Below, in pieces: positions 16,851-26,340 of a DNA stretch of 55,097 bases (position 1 is its first letter; every line of letters begins with the position of its first letter). A program made the translations under genes and the position numbers. The notes under the pieces were generated by a model. That model made no database searches. It was not told the DNA's origin and saw nothing but the letters and a program-made list of their open reading frames with translations. The stretch lies in assembly GCA_021773815.1 (NCBI GenBank), contig JAJFJS010000133.1:1-55097 (forward strand), given 5' to 3'. This DNA is from Gammaproteobacteria bacterium (GTDB lineage Bacteria; Pseudomonadota; Gammaproteobacteria; Steroidobacterales; GCA-2729495).

Positions 16851-17660
16851 TTATTTCTCGTTCATTCCACCATATACTTTCCCGCTCCTAATTCTATCCA
16901 AGACAATACTTGGATTTCTGAATATCCGCATTGCCCTGAAATATTGCCCAATGGTCTTAAAATAAAAATCATTAGGCTTTTTACCCACCAATTTCTCGTA
17001 TCTACGTCGGCCCCATGCGTTTATCTTTTCGTCAAGTTGGGCGGTTCCCGTGATGCTTCCTTGATGAATTCGGTACCCTGACCAAAATCGTTTCAGCTGC
17101 TTGAAATTCGCTTCTTTTTCAAACAGATCTACGATGAGTTCACTGTCCCAGTTCGAACTGTTGTGAACATTGAAACCTGTCGTCATTTGGAAGGCTTTAT
17201 GCCTAATGAAGGTAGAGGGTTGGATCAATATGGAGCCCCCATGTGCCAATCCGAAACGGGATACGGGATCAGACCACAGTTTTCTTTTCTTGTTTCCGTT
17301 TTCGTCAATAATATATCCCCCGCCTGAAACCACATCGACCTCTGGATGATGCTCAAGAAACTTACGGGCCTCCTTGAACGCACCGGGCAGCACTATATCG
17401 TCGGAGTTGAGGTAATAGAATATCTCCCCCGTCGCCCGTGCGAAGCCCTTGTTGAGACCGTCGGCCGGACCTTCATCCTTTTCCAGAACGATGTGTGAAA
17501 AATGCGCCCGATTGGCCTCGATGATGTCTAGTGAGCCATCCGTTGATCCTGGATCAACAATAATATGCTCCCAGGGGCCTTCCTGGTTGGCAACTGAGTC
17601 GATGCAAGCGTCCAAAAAACTGGCTTGGTTGAAAGAGATCGTTGCAATGGAGATTTTCAT
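16851..17660 (-). CDS. Glycosyltransferase family 2
   Basis: About 269 residues from the ATG at 17660 (MKISIATISFNQASFLDACI); the six codons before it are lysine-rich and unlikely to be translated. GT2 landmarks are IIVDPGSTDGSLDII, the block EKDEGPADGLNKGFARATGE and the metal-binding YYLNSDDIVLPGA. WSGYRIHQGSITG near the end is common in this subgroup. It acts on the cytoplasmic face to extend the lipid-linked oligosaccharide. Donor and linkage are unknown. Low-GC composition matches the two neighbours. Confidence 0.88.
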   Translation of the reverse strand: MKISIATISFNQASFLDACIDSVANQEGPWEHIIVDPGSTDGSLDIIEANRAHFSHIVLEKDEGPADGLNKGFARATGEIFYYLNSDDIVLPGAFKEARKFLEHHPEVDVVSGGGYIIDENGNKKRKLWSDPVSRFGLAHGGSILIQPSTFIRHKAFQMTTGFNVHNSSNWDSELIVDLFEKEANFKQLKRFWSGYRIHQGSITGTAQLDEKINAWGRRRYEKLVGKKPNDFYFKTIGQYFRAMRIFRNPSIVLDRIRSGKVYGGMNEK

Positions 17661-17688
17661 TTTTTTCTTTCCGTCCAAGAGTACGCTC

Positions 17689-18960
17689 CTATCGGTGCAA
17701 TTTTTTTTCAGTTGATTTTTTTTGACCTAATTGCAAGGCCGCCGTGATGAAAATTGCAATGACAAATGGGAAACTCGTTCGTATGTGTCCGAACGGAGAA
17801 AAGCAAAACGCCCATGATATGTCCAAAAAGTATAGACACAACACTGGGGCAAGTTTGGAATTGATCCAAAAAGTGTTCAGGAATATGCGCAATACTGTCC
17901 AGTAGACGATCAATATTCCCAATAATCCTCCTATTCCCGCCCATAGCCATGCGGTCAAAATAACGGAGTGAGCGGGAATCATTCCCTTTTCGTAATCAAA
18001 GGAAAGATCTCGGTATTCGGTTCCCGTCGAAGTCAAAAGCAGCCACCAATATTCACCGGTTTTGTCTTTGGCCCACGAGCCATGCCCTACGATCGGATTA
18101 TCCGACACTGCTGCCGCAGTCACGCGAAGTTCAGGTCGACCGACAAGGAGAAGTTCAAATGGATTGTATGGGTTATCAAGTCGAGCCAACTGCTGCGCAT
18201 TGGTGCCCCCGAAACCGTGGTTCAAAACGGCATCCACATAATAGACATATCCTGCATAGGCTGCGCCGGTACCGATCACAGCTATGATGAAAATTTGAAC
18301 GAACTTTGGACGAAAACCGATAATTTGTACTGCTAAAAGCCCCGAAGCCAGAACAAGGACTGCCCCCATAGAACGGGCATCAAATGCGAAGAAGATAGCC
18401 CCGGTCACAAAAAACAAAGTTGCACTCAAAATTCGATTAGTTCCCCAGAAAATCGTGGCGCCTACAGCTACAATTGGAACAAGAATAGGAACAAACCTCA
18501 CCTTGAAATAATTCGTGTTTTCCAATTGAGCCGACAAGTCTAGCTCACCTACAAAGAAAATAACGGACGAAAGAGCGGTTCCCACAAGAAAGATATGAGG
18601 TGCGTAAGCTGAGCGCCTCATATGACCTGTGAGAAAAATGGTAGAAATCAGCGCAAATAGAACCGAAGCCAAGCCTCGAAGGGAGTCGTTTTGAGACGAG
18701 GCGTTGATAGTATCACTGATCAACAAAGAACAAAAAAGAATACCGAACCCGATAAGCACCGAACGCAGTTCCGGAAGGCGGTTCAACTGTTGAAGATTAT
18801 TCTGGCGCAGAAGTCCGATGGCGGCCACAAATTCTGCGACCATAAATCGGCCTACGAATTCGACGAATACTTTTTGCGTTGAGGCAAACAAGGCCAGCAT
18901 GATTTCTGCGCCGCGGTCGCGGTGTTTGGGCATGTGCTTGTATGAAAGTCTTTTTCGCAC
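17689..18960 (-). CDS. O-antigen polymerase/ligase-like membrane protein (Wzy candidate)
   Basis: A 423-residue protein with about ten hydrophobic segments. A large periplasmic loop before the last segments contains NPIVGHGSWAKD and GMIPAHSVILTAWLWAGIGG. That loop with its conserved histidine is the hallmark of the Wzy/WaaL O-antigen polymerase-ligase superfamily. Between Wzx and glycosyltransferase genes it most likely polymerises the repeat unit. The start at 18960 is GTG; an ATG at 18933 (MPKHRDRG) may be the real one. A second member of the superfamily lies at 26510-28060. Confidence 0.85.
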   Translation of the reverse strand: MRKRLSYKHMPKHRDRGAEIMLALFASTQKVFVEFVGRFMVAEFVAAIGLLRQNNLQQLNRLPELRSVLIGFGILFCSLLISDTINASSQNDSLRGLASVLFALISTIFLTGHMRRSAYAPHIFLVGTALSSVIFFVGELDLSAQLENTNYFKVRFVPILVPIVAVGATIFWGTNRILSATLFFVTGAIFFAFDARSMGAVLVLASGLLAVQIIGFRPKFVQIFIIAVIGTGAAYAGYVYYVDAVLNHGFGGTNAQQLARLDNPYNPFELLLVGRPELRVTAAAVSDNPIVGHGSWAKDKTGEYWWLLLTSTGTEYRDLSFDYEKGMIPAHSVILTAWLWAGIGGLLGILIVYWTVLRIFLNTFWINSKLAPVLCLYFLDISWAFCFSPFGHIRTSFPFVIAIFITAALQLGQKKSTEKKLHR

Positions 18961-18976
18961 TTCGTGTTATCAAATT

Positions 18977-20266
18977 CTATCGCGTGCTGGATTCACGGCT
19001 CTGAAGAACATTCTCATAAACTTTGAGCATATTCTTGGCATAATGCCCCCACGTGAAATTTTCAGAAATTGTCTTAGCTGCTTCGCGTCCGATCCGCTCT
19101 CTTAAGGGCTGGTCCTTGCTAAGTCTCTCAATAGCGATTGCGATGGCTTCTCTTGATTTAGCTGGGATTAACCAGCCGTTCTCACCATGGCGAATCGGCA
19201 GCCCGCTCTCTTTGGTAGCGATCACCGGGAGACCGGCAGCCATAGCCTCCATTCCCGAACTGGCGCACCCTTCCGCAAGAGACGGAAACACATAAATGTC
19301 GGCCGCAGCCAAATGGGCTTTCAGATCATTTTGAGGAATGAAGCCGATACAACTCAATCTACCACCGAGTGGGAATGCTTCAATGATTGGTTTGGCCTCA
19401 CTAAAAGTGCCAACTACTGTAAGGCGCACATTCTCACCACCATCGATAAGATGCTGAATTGCCGGAAGCAAATATTGCGCGCCCTTACGAATGCCAAAAC
19501 CGCCCGTGAAAAGCAGGTTAAGCTGCTGATCTGCTGAGTAATCGGTCTTGAGACCGAAAAAATCCTCCCGCACGCCTAAATACACAACGGCAATTCGCTC
19601 TGCGTTACCATCTTGATCGACTAAAGTTTGTCTTACAAAATGCGAATTTGCAACGACAAGGTCTGCGCACTCATAGTCTGCTAGGATAGATTTCCAGAAC
19701 TGATTTTCTGCACTCATGGCGAACGGAATATCAAATTGTCGGAACTCACTTTCCAGCGCGTTATGCAAAAAGGCAGGGTGGGCAATGCTAAAGTCTACGA
19801 CCGTCTTGATATTTTTTTTGTGGGCGTCAGCAATAGCACCGCCGCCTCCGGCGCCGCCTCGAACATGAAAAATATCCTGATCATTCAAATATCTGCGCGA
19901 AGATCTTCCGAACATCGCCCAGGCCATCTGGGCTGCTGTATCGCTTTCAATCAGCCCATGTCGGCTTAATTTGTTTAAGACGTAGGCCAGAAATTCAGGT
20001 CCCGCACTACTATGGTTTTTCGCCTGATCCAGAAATGGGGCCTGACGTTTTTTCATTCCACTGGCCAGATGCTTCGAGCCAACTACCCATCCTGCCAGGT
20101 TTAGCGCGGCATCGGGCAGCCGGCGTGGCACCCAGCCTTGAACCAACTCAACGTCCGCGCCTGCCTCAGCAAGATGCTGCGCCGACTGCACAAGATGTAA
20201 TCGCCCCAAACCAGTGGAGATCAGGCACTTCAAACGTTTCGTTCGGTTTGATGGCAAATTCGGCAT
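18977..20266 (-). CDS. Glycosyltransferase family 4
   Basis: About 429 residues. I use the ATG at 20266 (MPNLPSNRTKRL), preceded by GGAAA at proper distance, rather than the GTG at 20302. The C-terminal domain has LLFTGGFGIRKGAQYLLPAI, ADIYVFPSLAEGCASSGMEA and MAAGLPVIATKESGLPI, the retaining GT4 pattern. The N-terminal half includes FHVRGGAGGGGAI and VVANSHFVRQTLV. Substrate unknown. Its start is close behind the FkbM gene upstream, consistent with one leftward operon from 23.6 kb. Confidence 0.88.
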   Translation of the reverse strand: MPNLPSNRTKRLKCLISTGLGRLHLVQSAQHLAEAGADVELVQGWVPRRLPDAALNLAGWVVGSKHLASGMKKRQAPFLDQAKNHSSAGPEFLAYVLNKLSRHGLIESDTAAQMAWAMFGRSSRRYLNDQDIFHVRGGAGGGGAIADAHKKNIKTVVDFSIAHPAFLHNALESEFRQFDIPFAMSAENQFWKSILADYECADLVVANSHFVRQTLVDQDGNAERIAVVYLGVREDFFGLKTDYSADQQLNLLFTGGFGIRKGAQYLLPAIQHLIDGGENVRLTVVGTFSEAKPIIEAFPLGGRLSCIGFIPQNDLKAHLAAADIYVFPSLAEGCASSGMEAMAAGLPVIATKESGLPIRHGENGWLIPAKSREAIAIAIERLSKDQPLRERIGREAAKTISENFTWGHYAKNMLKVYENVLQSRESSTR

Positions 20267-20305
20267 GCTATTTTCCAGATACTGCGTCACCACTGATCGC
20301 ACTCG

Positions 20306-21115
20306 TTATTGTCTCCAACACTCGGGAAGAACGAGAGGAGGATTGTCGGGATAAATATCAACGTCTTCAGGATGTGGGAACTGTAGTTTCGCTTCGGTAT
20401 CTACGTGCCCCCGGTCTTTGCGGTAAAATGTGAATTCGAGAAGTTGGGGAATTTCAAACCGGCCTTTGCGCACCACTCCACAACAATTGTTTGGATGGAT
20501 ATGGACGACCCTGTGGTGCAGCAGCAATTTGTTAAACACGGAGTTGATGATATTGTAGGAAAAACTGGAAAAGAGCTGTGGGAGAAAATGAAACTCGATT
20601 GCCATGATTCTGAATTTTTTTAACGTTTCTTCTTTTACGTCGAGCAATACGCAGTATTCGGCCCCTTCTATATCCATCTGCAACAATCTATCGCCATCGA
20701 GTTCGGCTGGTATTTCATCGCACAGATCATCCAATGTCATGAACATATCGTCGCGATGAGCGCCAATGAATTTTTTATAGAATCTGAAATTCTCATGATT
20801 GATCGGGGGCCCCTCTACCGATGCATCCGCCATAAAAACCGGAATACCCCGTTGCGCAATCTCTAGATCGAAGTCCACTTCGGTCGACACGCCAGGCGAA
20901 ACGCAGGCCGATATCCCCTCAAGATCATTGGGAAGCAAATAGGCTCCATCGCCTTTCGGTCCAAAACGTCTAAGTTTAGTTTTTGTTGCGACAGGACGCA
21001 CAGACCGCATTAACTGAGTGAGCTGCTCGTTAGTGGATGGGTGTTCAAGCCATACGCGGTTTCCCGTCGCACCTTCGATCAGTGATTTTAAGTGTTTTTT
21101 CAATTCCTTCTTCAT
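20306..21115 (-). CDS. FkbM-family methyltransferase
   Basis: A 269-residue protein. The family motif appears as DRLLQMDIEGAEYCVLLDV, equivalent to the KIDVEGAE block of FkbM. The N-terminal half has KLRRFGPKGDGAYLLPNDL and ISACVSPGVSTEVDFDLEIA, an altered SAM-binding region of a divergent subfamily found in polysaccharide loci. It probably methylates a sugar hydroxyl. It lies between Wzx and a GT4 gene. Compared with the FkbM at 2380-3180, the glycine-rich motif I is weakly conserved. Confidence 0.75.
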   Translation of the reverse strand: MKKELKKHLKSLIEGATGNRVWLEHPSTNEQLTQLMRSVRPVATKTKLRRFGPKGDGAYLLPNDLEGISACVSPGVSTEVDFDLEIAQRGIPVFMADASVEGPPINHENFRFYKKFIGAHRDDMFMTLDDLCDEIPAELDGDRLLQMDIEGAEYCVLLDVKEETLKKFRIMAIEFHFLPQLFSSFSYNIINSVFNKLLLHHRVVHIHPNNCCGVVRKGRFEIPQLLEFTFYRKDRGHVDTEAKLQFPHPEDVDIYPDNPPLVLPECWRQ

Positions 21116-21157
21116 TTTGAGCCAATCCGAATCAGCGCACTGCCTTCCACCTGAAGC

Positions 21158-22552
21158 TCAAGAACCTGAGCGTTTGTTTCGATCGTATAAACCTGACGAG
21201 GAAATATATTGAAATAACAGTCGCATAGGTGGATGCAGCACGTAGCCGAGAAGCTCCCAAACGCCGGCACCGGTGAGAACCAGTGCATTTCTAACCGCAT
21301 AAACCAATAACGGACCAACACACACAAGGAGTGCCGTCGCAACTCCGATTAATTCATACTGATGACACAGAACATACATGAGCGGTAGCATGGCGACCGT
21401 GAAGATCAGGGCGATCTTGGCAAGATATATGTGTCTGTTGGTTGCCGACGCAGGTTGGAAGGCCGCCCGCCAGATCGCCTCGCCGACGGCACCGGTCAGC
21501 AGCAGGATGAATAGCAAAGGATCGAACTGCAGCCTACCGCCTGTCCACGAGGGGAATAGAAACCAGGCCGCAATGCCGATGGCAATGGCTGCCGCCAACG
21601 AAATCCAAAACAGGATCTGGATGATCTGCAGAGATAACCTTCTGTATGAAGCCATATCGTTGGCGCCATAAGCCAAGCCGAGTTCCACATTCATTGATTT
21701 TCCGAAAATATTGGTCTGGGTAACAAATCCGGCCAGTTGACGATGGGTGGCGAACAGGGCCACCGCTGCGGGACCGAGCACAGAGCCGATTATCAGGCGC
21801 GTGCCCTGAAAATTGAGGGCGTTGCTGGCTGGGAACGATAAGGCGGCGAAGGCCGGTTTGGCAAGTTTGCGGACGATTTCAAAGCGAAAGGACGACAGAC
21901 CGAATTGAAACCAGGGCGCCAAACGTCCGATCATGATGCGTAAAACCACCATGCCAGCCACAGCAGCGGCAAGCATGGCGCCCGCCGCCATGACCGGACC
22001 GCCGTCGGTCGCGACGATGCTGGCGAACAACAGGAATTCGCCGACAAACACGCCGCTCAACCACATGAAAAACAATGGGTAGTGCCCCGTCGCCTGCAGC
22101 GCCCCTCCCATCATTCCGCTTTGCATGGATATAATGATCTTTATCCCCAAAAGGGCGGCAATAATAACAAGGTCGTCCGAACCGATCCGGCTGATACTGA
22201 AGGTCGCGGCGACCGGCAAGAGCGAGATCAGAAGAAAGAACGCCAAAGCGATTACGCCGGAGGTCACACCGACGAGAATCGAGGATGACTGAAAGGTGGC
22301 GAGAGCGCCTTCCTGATCACCATCCGCGACCTGCATGACCATCTGGCGGGCAGTCACATGGGTGAAGCCGAAATCACTGATGGCAAGAAAGGCCGGCAGC
22401 GCCGTGATAAGCAGCCACTCACCATAGAGAGCGACACCCCAGAAATACAGAAGCAGCGGCACAGCAGCAAACTGGATGACCATCTGCGAAAGCTGAAAGA
22501 CGCCATCGGCGGCAACGCCCTTGAACAACCTTTTATTCCGCTCGGTCATCAT
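21158..22552 (-). CDS. Polysaccharide repeat-unit flippase, Wzx-like
   Basis: A 464-residue protein with about twelve to fourteen hydrophobic segments and a short basic N-terminus (MMTERNKRLFKGVAADG). The opening, with ALYGEWLLITALPAFLAISDFG, matches the MATE/PST flippase superfamily. It should move the undecaprenyl-linked oligosaccharide across the inner membrane for polymerisation. An open frame at 21112-21342 overlaps its 3' end and is not real. It sits just after the pyruvyltransferase gene and before the FkbM gene. Confidence 0.88.
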   Translation of the reverse strand: MMTERNKRLFKGVAADGVFQLSQMVIQFAAVPLLLYFWGVALYGEWLLITALPAFLAISDFGFTHVTARQMVMQVADGDQEGALATFQSSSILVGVTSGVIALAFFLLISLLPVAATFSISRIGSDDLVIIAALLGIKIIISMQSGMMGGALQATGHYPLFFMWLSGVFVGEFLLFASIVATDGGPVMAAGAMLAAAVAGMVVLRIMIGRLAPWFQFGLSSFRFEIVRKLAKPAFAALSFPASNALNFQGTRLIIGSVLGPAAVALFATHRQLAGFVTQTNIFGKSMNVELGLAYGANDMASYRRLSLQIIQILFWISLAAAIAIGIAAWFLFPSWTGGRLQFDPLLFILLLTGAVGEAIWRAAFQPASATNRHIYLAKIALIFTVAMLPLMYVLCHQYELIGVATALLVCVGPLLVYAVRNALVLTGAGVWELLGYVLHPPMRLLFQYISSSGLYDRNKRSGS

Positions 22553-22561
22553 GTCCGCGGT

Positions 22562-23596
22562 CTAATTCTCGATGGCCGCTACGAAATCGGTCTTGAGCCA
22601 GGATAGGTGTTTTTGATAGGCGTTTTCTAGATTTTCCCTCGGCAGAACCATCAGTTCTCCATGCCTCTCGATTCCGATACCATCAAACAAGGCCGATCGA
22701 GAATCCAGTCGAACAACATAGGATGGATGTCCAAACGACAACGTGACAACCCCGGCATGTACGCGATCTGAAATCGTGCCGTCGCAATATTTGTATGCTG
22801 AGAGGAAATTCAATGGATTGTAGCTGATGTACGAATTCGGACGACTGAATATGAGATGCGGTAGTGGGTAAAATCCGTGGACCGGCCGAACAATGCGCCA
22901 ACGACTAATCTCTTTTGGATAGCGACTGTTAAATTCCAGATGCCTGTAATACCGCCAGGGCAGTAACTTCCTGGAGGAGAATTCTAACTGCGGACCACTT
23001 TCCAGAAAATGCTCCGCTTGTGCATCGCTCAACATGATCTCCGGCTCACGCATGCTGTGGAAACTGGAGCAGATATAAGGTTGGTCCGGATCCAATCGCG
23101 GTATCTGCTCCAATTTGGAGACAAAGAAAGCAAAACACACGCCGTCCAGTCGACATTCAACCAAATCGCAGAATTTCTTGAATGTCGGATGATCGCGGGT
23201 GTGAATGGCTTTGGGGGGATGTTTCTCCAGAAACAAGTGGATCTTGTCGTAGTCCGCACCCTCTCCGCCAGCGTGTACACTAAGAAGGCTGTAACTTGCG
23301 CCACGCCGCAAAATCGCCTGGATGATTTCCGCGTAATATTGGAAGAACATTCTACCGAGAATAGGACCAGAAAATACAATGTGATCGGCGCTCGACCAGC
23401 TGCGTGTATCAAAAACATTGGATGCATAGCGGCCTGGCCGGAAGGCACGAGCTGGCGGCCCATCGATGCTGACGACATCATATTCGGGCAATGCCTCAGA
23501 AATCATATTCTGCAAGGAATATTGGTAAAACGCATCACCGATATTATTCCAGGTGGAATTCTCTACAGAGATTACTTTCTTTGTGGTTGATTGCAT
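22562..23596 (-). CDS. Polysaccharide pyruvyl transferase family protein
   Basis: A 344-residue protein. The N-terminal NIGDAFYQYSL and the C-terminal SDRVHAGVVTLSFGHPSYVV fit the pyruvyltransferase family, whose DR.H motif holds a catalytic histidine. Such enzymes add a pyruvate ketal from phosphoenolpyruvate to a sugar, giving the polymer negative charge. Some members may have other roles, so the reaction is inferred from family. It is the first gene of the leftward cassette; the ~440-base gap upstream should contain the operon promoter. Confidence 0.82.
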   Translation of the reverse strand: MQSTTKKVISVENSTWNNIGDAFYQYSLQNMISEALPEYDVVSIDGPPARAFRPGRYASNVFDTRSWSSADHIVFSGPILGRMFFQYYAEIIQAILRRGASYSLLSVHAGGEGADYDKIHLFLEKHPPKAIHTRDHPTFKKFCDLVECRLDGVCFAFFVSKLEQIPRLDPDQPYICSSFHSMREPEIMLSDAQAEHFLESGPQLEFSSRKLLPWRYYRHLEFNSRYPKEISRWRIVRPVHGFYPLPHLIFSRPNSYISYNPLNFLSAYKYCDGTISDRVHAGVVTLSFGHPSYVVRLDSRSALFDGIGIERHGELMVLPRENLENAYQKHLSWLKTDFVAAIEN

Positions 23597-24037
23597 TAAG
23601 ATACCTGTAGTGACCGAGAAAGGTGACTAGTCGACGCGGCAATAACCATTGATTACGTAATTCTCCTGGATCTCTCTACAGTCGATTTGGTCGTCATTGG
23701 ATTTCTCACTGTGAAATAGGTGCTTATATGAAGATATCAGATATTTATGCCTCCTCGCTGTTTTGAGTGGGTGACCAGGGATTGAGGCTAGCACTTCGCG
23801 CCAATCGGCGTTCAAGGCCGCGACCGCGGCCCGGCGCGTTGCGCCGCCCCTGCGGAGGGCCAGCCCGCGCCTTCGCGGGAGGTACGGCCCGTGAGCTTGC
23901 TCAATAACGCCGAATGTTGCGCAACAGCGGTCACGATCGACTTAGATCATCACTTCTGATTGGTGCCTACCAGCACTGAATTTTAACTGATACCTGCAAC
24001 TGGCAACAATGAGCTTGAGACGAAGATAGGACTGTTT
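23597..24037. other. Gene-free gap with GC-rich repeat
   Basis: No gene is visible. The AT-rich half next to the pyruvyltransferase start probably carries the cassette promoter. The middle is the GC-rich interspersed repeat (23818-23905), which stands out sharply from its surroundings. Confidence 0.5.
23818..23905 (-). repeat. GC-rich interspersed repeat, copy 2
   Basis: On the minus strand this reads from TTGAGCAAGCTCACGGGC through CCCTCCGCAGGGGCGGCGC to CGCGCCGGGCCGCGG. The copy at 9035-9108 on the plus strand shares the GCTCACGG, CCCTCCGC-GGGGCGGCGC and CGCGCCGGG blocks in the same order. It contains its own short dyads such as CCCGCG-AAGG-CGCGGG. Confidence 0.65.
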
Positions 24038-24436
24038 TCATTTTTTCACAGCACCAGCTGAGCGATCGTTGCGCATCAAATAATGAACGGCCAAGTTTCT
24101 CGAACCGATCATTGCAAACCACGTTATCAAAATGCCAGAGAGGCTCGCCACAAGGTCGATCAGGCTGGCTGTACGCCCAGGTACCATAAGTTGCATCGCT
24201 TCGAGCCAAGTTGCAAAAAGAGAGCAACTAAGAGGAGCCCATAGCGATTGCTTAGTTGCCGACGCTGCGAAGATTGAGAGTAAGGCAAAGATGCCGAAGT
24301 GCAGGAGCAGATCGTTGTAACCGTATATCCATTTGTGGTTGGGAAAGCTGCCCCGATGAATAATGGCATAGTAAAAGGCCAGTGCAGCGATAGCGATTGT
24401 AGCTGCTCCATAGAGTGTGCGTATCCAAGGCAACAT
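24038..24436 (-). CDS. VanZ-like membrane protein
   Basis: A 132-residue protein with about four hydrophobic segments. The VanZ pattern is visible: YNDLLLHFGIFALLSI, then EAMQLMVPGRTASLIDLVASLSGI. The conserved E, Q, P-R and D residues are all there. The family's biochemical role is not settled; small VanZ proteins are frequent next to sugar-phosphate transferase genes in exopolysaccharide clusters, as here. It is downstream of the initiating transferase on the same strand but separated by about 290 bases, so it may have its own promoter. Confidence 0.8.
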   Translation of the reverse strand: MLPWIRTLYGAATIAIAALAFYYAIIHRGSFPNHKWIYGYNDLLLHFGIFALLSIFAASATKQSLWAPLSCSLFATWLEAMQLMVPGRTASLIDLVASLSGILITWFAMIGSRNLAVHYLMRNDRSAGAVKK

Positions 24437-24728
24437 GTCAGTTAGACGCTCTTGAAAGTGACGTTTAGCCTCCGATTAAATCACGAAGCTAGACTTAAAA
24501 GTCTATATGCGCTTGATGTTCCATCCTGAGACTTGGTTGCATGGATACTGTTGAGTGCGCTGGCGAGACGTCAGAAAATGTGTTTCTAAGCTACCGCACT
24601 CCGGGTGAAAACACCAAGAGTTACATTCTTAAATATCGTCAGACCGCACGTGATGTTCCCGCCTTGCCGTTCATGCTCCAGTCTAAAGATGCTGACCGCA
24701 CGGGTCGGCTTCTTGAACGAATATTAAA

Positions 24729-26333
24729 TTAGGCCCACAAACGGCTGGGTCCTGGTTGGTGTTGAGCCAGTGCCGGGTTTTGGCGCTGAAGAAACGCAAT
24801 GTTGTTTGTTCTAAGAACACCTGAACGACCGAGATCCTGCCAAGCACTGCTGATGGTGTTGCTGCAGGTCGTTTCGCCAAAGATCACCATTGGGATGGTG
24901 CGCAGTACGATTTTCAAATCCAACGACAGACTTGCATTCTGTACATACCAAACGTCGAGAGCCGCCTTATCTTCGGCCGAGACCTCTCGGCCGCCGACAA
25001 CTTGTGCCCATCCTGTGAGCCCAGGGCGAACGAACAGGCGTGCGCGATGCGCTTTTGATTGGTCGCGCGGGAGTAGAGGGCGAGGACCAATGAAGGACAT
25101 ATCGCCTTTTAGGATGTTGAAGAGCTGGGGCAGCTCATCGAGGCGTGTTTTCCGCAAGAAGTTTCCGAACCGGGATGTGCGTGCTTCATCGGACCGACGA
25201 TAGCCCTCGGGGGAACGCGCTGGGCTCATGCTACGCAACTTTAATAATCGGAATGGGCGTCCGCCGAGGCCCGGCCGCTGCTGCCAAAACGCAACGGGGA
25301 GTCCAATATTTATAGCAACAGCTATGCCGACAAGTGCGATTATGGGGGCAAGACCGATAATCAGAAATGACGCGGCGACAACGTCGATGTAGCGTTTTAT
25401 CCGCCAATATTTTCGACGGGCAATCGCATTGAGGTCCTTGGCTGGAATTTCAAAGCTAACCTGAGAATCTGATTGCGACTTTTTCGCCGCTATTGCAGAA
25501 GAGGGCTTTTGAGGTCCGTCGATAAAGCCGAGTTGCTCTGACAAAAATTGCAACTCAATTGAGCCTGCCTGTTCCATATTCAAGAGTGCTGATTGTGCGT
25601 TGGCATTCAACGACTCAAAGGCTGTTGTGACGACGATCTTATCAATCATCACGCCATGCACTTCGAGGTCCGCAACGATTTGATCGATCTGTTCTGAAAG
25701 CCCGAGCACTTTGTATTGGCCAACGAGGCGACCCACGTGACGATCGCGTTGGCCGACAAGGCCTGCCACCTTGATCCGGCCCTTTGCAAGTTCATCAATG
25801 GACTGAAGGTAAGTCTCTGTAAGGCGACTAAGGCCGACAACCAAAACTGTTTTTGAATTTGGCTCGTCGACAACGGTAAGAGGCGCAATTGCTGGAAGGC
25901 GGCGTTCGCGAGCAACATGGCGAAGGCGTAAAATGACACGTGAGCCCACCATCAGGCTTGCAGCCACAAAAAATTGCAAAATCGGCAGTGAGCGCGCGAC
26001 CCCATCGAGCCGGTTCGTCGCAAACGTAAGAAGAACAGTTAGGAGAACAATGGCGGCCACGACCCAGACAATTCGCACATAGTCAGGCATCGAACTGAAC
26101 CGCCAAAACGTTTGGCTCAATCCAGAAAGGGGCACAATGATTATCGAAGCAGAAAGTGTTGCGACGAAGTACGGCGAAACCTCGACTAAGCGAGCCCACG
26201 AAAATGCAAAATTATCCCGCAAAAGCAACGCACAACACGTCGCGACGAGTATAATTAAAAGATCAATCTGTAAACTTATAAATCTACGCAACACAAAATC
26301 TTTCGGCACGCCGAAAGCCCCCGCTAAATTCAA
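24729..26333 (-). CDS. Polyprenyl-phosphate sugar-1-phosphate transferase (initiating transferase)
   Basis: A 534-residue two-part protein. The N-terminal half has about four membrane segments and a CoA-binding-like soluble domain (TVLVVGLSRLTETYLQSI). The C-terminal half is the bacterial sugar transferase domain: KRYIDVVAASFLIIGLAPII, QQRPGLGGRPFRLLKLRSM, RKTRLDELPQLFNILKGDMS, FIGPRPLLPRD and GLTGWAQVVGGR. It starts repeat-unit synthesis by placing a sugar phosphate on undecaprenyl phosphate. Glucose or galactose is the usual substrate, but the sequence does not decide. The leftward operon 28465-24729 also holds a Wzy-like gene and a small exported protein. Confidence 0.93.
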   Translation of the reverse strand: MNLAGAFGVPKDFVLRRFISLQIDLLIILVATCCALLLRDNFAFSWARLVEVSPYFVATLSASIIIVPLSGLSQTFWRFSSMPDYVRIVWVVAAIVLLTVLLTFATNRLDGVARSLPILQFFVAASLMVGSRVILRLRHVARERRLPAIAPLTVVDEPNSKTVLVVGLSRLTETYLQSIDELAKGRIKVAGLVGQRDRHVGRLVGQYKVLGLSEQIDQIVADLEVHGVMIDKIVVTTAFESLNANAQSALLNMEQAGSIELQFLSEQLGFIDGPQKPSSAIAAKKSQSDSQVSFEIPAKDLNAIARRKYWRIKRYIDVVAASFLIIGLAPIIALVGIAVAINIGLPVAFWQQRPGLGGRPFRLLKLRSMSPARSPEGYRRSDEARTSRFGNFLRKTRLDELPQLFNILKGDMSFIGPRPLLPRDQSKAHRARLFVRPGLTGWAQVVGGREVSAEDKAALDVWYVQNASLSLDLKIVLRTIPMVIFGETTCSNTISSAWQDLGRSGVLRTNNIAFLQRQNPALAQHQPGPSRLWA

Positions 26334-26340
26334 TTGGTAG

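Noticed and set aside
21112-21342. 76-codon minus-strand frame at the end of the wzx gene
   Set aside because: It mostly overlaps the well-supported wzx frame and has no motif of its own.
24541-24732. 63-codon plus-strand frame between the VanZ-like gene and the initiating transferase
   Set aside because: No ribosome-binding site, no recognisable motif, and it runs into the end of the convergent transferase gene.
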